NCBI RefSeq assembly: GCF_003171515.1 | Contig: NC_089390.1 | Coordinates: 7,626,001-7,690,000 of the forward strand | Length of the DNA stretch: 64,000 bases | Source of the DNA: Pyrenophora tritici-repentis | Lineage: Eukaryota > Ascomycota > Dothideomycetes > Pleosporales > Pleosporaceae | Direction of reading: 5' to 3' | Shown: piece after piece, positions 63,144 through 64,000 of the stretch | How positions within the stretch are numbered: the first letter of the stretch is position 1 | Layout: each line of letters starts with the position of its first letter | The notes under the pieces: generated by a model | Database searches by the model: none | Seen by the model: only the letters and a program-made list of their open reading frames with translations | Told to the model about the DNA's origin: nothing | Program-made: the position numbers and the translations under genes

Positions 63144-64000
63144 ATGGACTCCAAACGCCGAAAGATAGAGGATAACCCAGACATCGACGCGCACCGACTT
63201 GCGTCGCGACAAAAGTACCTCGCCCAACGAGAAGCGCAGCAGCTCGCTCTCCTCCGCAGACAAGTCGTAGAAGAAGCAGAGGAAGAGGAGAGGTTGGGTT
63301 CCAGACTATCAGAAAGGGAACGGAGGGAATTTGCAAAGAACCGCGAGACACTACGGCTGGCCGAAGAGCGCCAAAATATCGATGAGCATCTTGATGGATT
63401 TATTATCCCCGATGCCGATTACTCCAACAAGCACGAAGCGCTCACCAAACGCCACAAGGAACCGGGTTACGAGAAGAGCGAGGTGCAGCTATGGGAAGAG
63501 GAGCAGACCAAGCGTGTCGCGGCACAGATAAAAAAGCCAGAGAGGGTACAAGAGGAGGACTACGAATACGTCTTCGACGAATCGACAAATGTGTTCGATA
63601 TGAGCAAGATTACGCCGATCGATCTGGATAAGCAAAGGCTACAGTCAACGTTGGACGAAGCAGAATCAAAAGCAAAGTCCATTGCAGATGTCCGCCGGTC
63701 ATTACCCATATTTGCGTATAAAGAGGAGTTTATATCAGCCGTGGAGAACCATCAAATTCTTGTTCTCGTCGGAGAAACTGGTTCGGGAAAGACAACACAG
63801 TTGACACAATATTTGGCGGAAGCTGGATATGCTGATAAAGGTCGCATTGGATGTACGCAACCACGTCGAGTCGCCGCCATGTCGGTAGCGAAGCGTGTGG
63901 CAACAGAGTATGGGTGTAGAGTGGGGAGGGAAGTGGGTTACTCTGTCCGTTTTGAGAGCTCAACTTCCGAACACACCAAAATTGAGTACATGACAGATGG
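63144..64000 (+). CDS. Spliceosomal DEAH helicase Prp2/DHX16, 5' part
   Basis: An open frame starts at ATG 63144 ([17 protein letters not shown]) and continues without stop to the end of the window, 285 codons visible. The N-terminal region is charged ([20 protein letters not shown]), followed by the block [18 protein letters not shown], typical of Prp2/Cdc28/DHX16 proteins. Helicase motif I appears as [15 protein letters not shown] and motif Ia as [16 protein letters not shown], then [13 protein letters not shown]. Prp2 is the ATPase that remodels the activated spliceosome before the first step. Prp22/Prp16 are less likely because YVFDE...FDM and the N-terminal layout fit Prp2. The remainder lies beyond the window, so length and introns downstream are unknown. 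Confidence 0.88.
   Translation, partial: MDSKRRKIEDNPDIDAHRLASRQKYLAQREAQQLALLRRQVVEEAEEEERLGSRLSERERREFAKNRETLRLAEERQNIDEHLDGFIIPDADYSNKHEALTKRHKEPGYEKSEVQLWEEEQTKRVAAQIKKPERVQEEDYEYVFDESTNVFDMSKITPIDLDKQRLQSTLDEAESKAKSIADVRRSLPIFAYKEEFISAVENHQILVLVGETGSGKTTQLTQYLAEAGYADKGRIGCTQPRRVAAMSVAKRVATEYGCRVGREVGYSVRFESSTSEHTKIEYMTD

Overview
The window is nuclear DNA of a filamentous ascomycete. Nearly every gene is broken by short introns of about 50-76 nt with GT...AG ends and CTAAC/CTAAT branch-point-like motifs. The gene content (split histone H3/H4 pair, GCN1, PEX7, a RasB-type Ras, ATG26 with GRAM/PH/GRAM/UGT domains, Zn2Cys6 regulator, DHA2 transporter) fits Pezizomycotina. The protein wording looks like Dothideomycetes/Pleosporales, but that is an inference from memory. 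I saw no tRNA or rRNA gene, no transposon and no CRISPR-like array.

Layout: 0.3-16.8 kb is dense core genome. It holds PEX7 (+), the SAGA subunit HFI1/ADA1 (-), the giant GCN1 (-, four exons, 2682 aa) and, divergent from GCN1, a DHX29/YLR419W-like DEAH helicase (+, 1469 aa). 18.0-24.0 kb is gene-poor: a DHA2-type MFS transporter (+), a decayed FAD monooxygenase (-), about 2 kb with nothing recognisable, then a RasB/Ras-2 GTPase (-) with a long upstream region. 26.9-34 kb carries a propionyl/acetyl-CoA synthetase ending in -AKL (-), a type II haloacid dehalogenase (+), exonuclease V (-) and an AhpC/TSA-like thiol protein (-). 34.4-38.2 kb carries the divergent histone H3 (-) and H4 (+) pair and a secreted GH43 glycosidase (-).

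38.8-50.6 kb holds a RED-like splicing protein (+), a diaminopropionate ammonia-lyase (-), an RRT8/EI24-like membrane protein (+), a vacuolar aspartic protease (+) and ATG26 sterol glucosyltransferase (+). 51.4-64 kb holds the CTD phosphatase FCP1 (+), an F-box-like protein (+), a Zn2Cys6 regulator (+), mitochondrial uL11m (-), RAD54 (+) and the 5' part of a PRP2/DHX16-type spliceosomal helicase (+) that runs off the end.

Exon junctions below were placed by hand: donor and acceptor were chosen so that the frame is kept and the family motif is restored, and coding lengths were checked to be multiples of three. No transcript data were available. Most of the window is ordinary core genome and I found no convincing new multi-gene system. 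The most useful second-look items are the decayed monooxygenase beside the transporter, a GC-AG intron and an exitron-like segment in the Zn2Cys6 regulator, a tandem acceptor beside a GH43 catalytic residue, the possible dual targeting of the CoA ligase, and a motif cluster in the gene-free stretch after histone H4.
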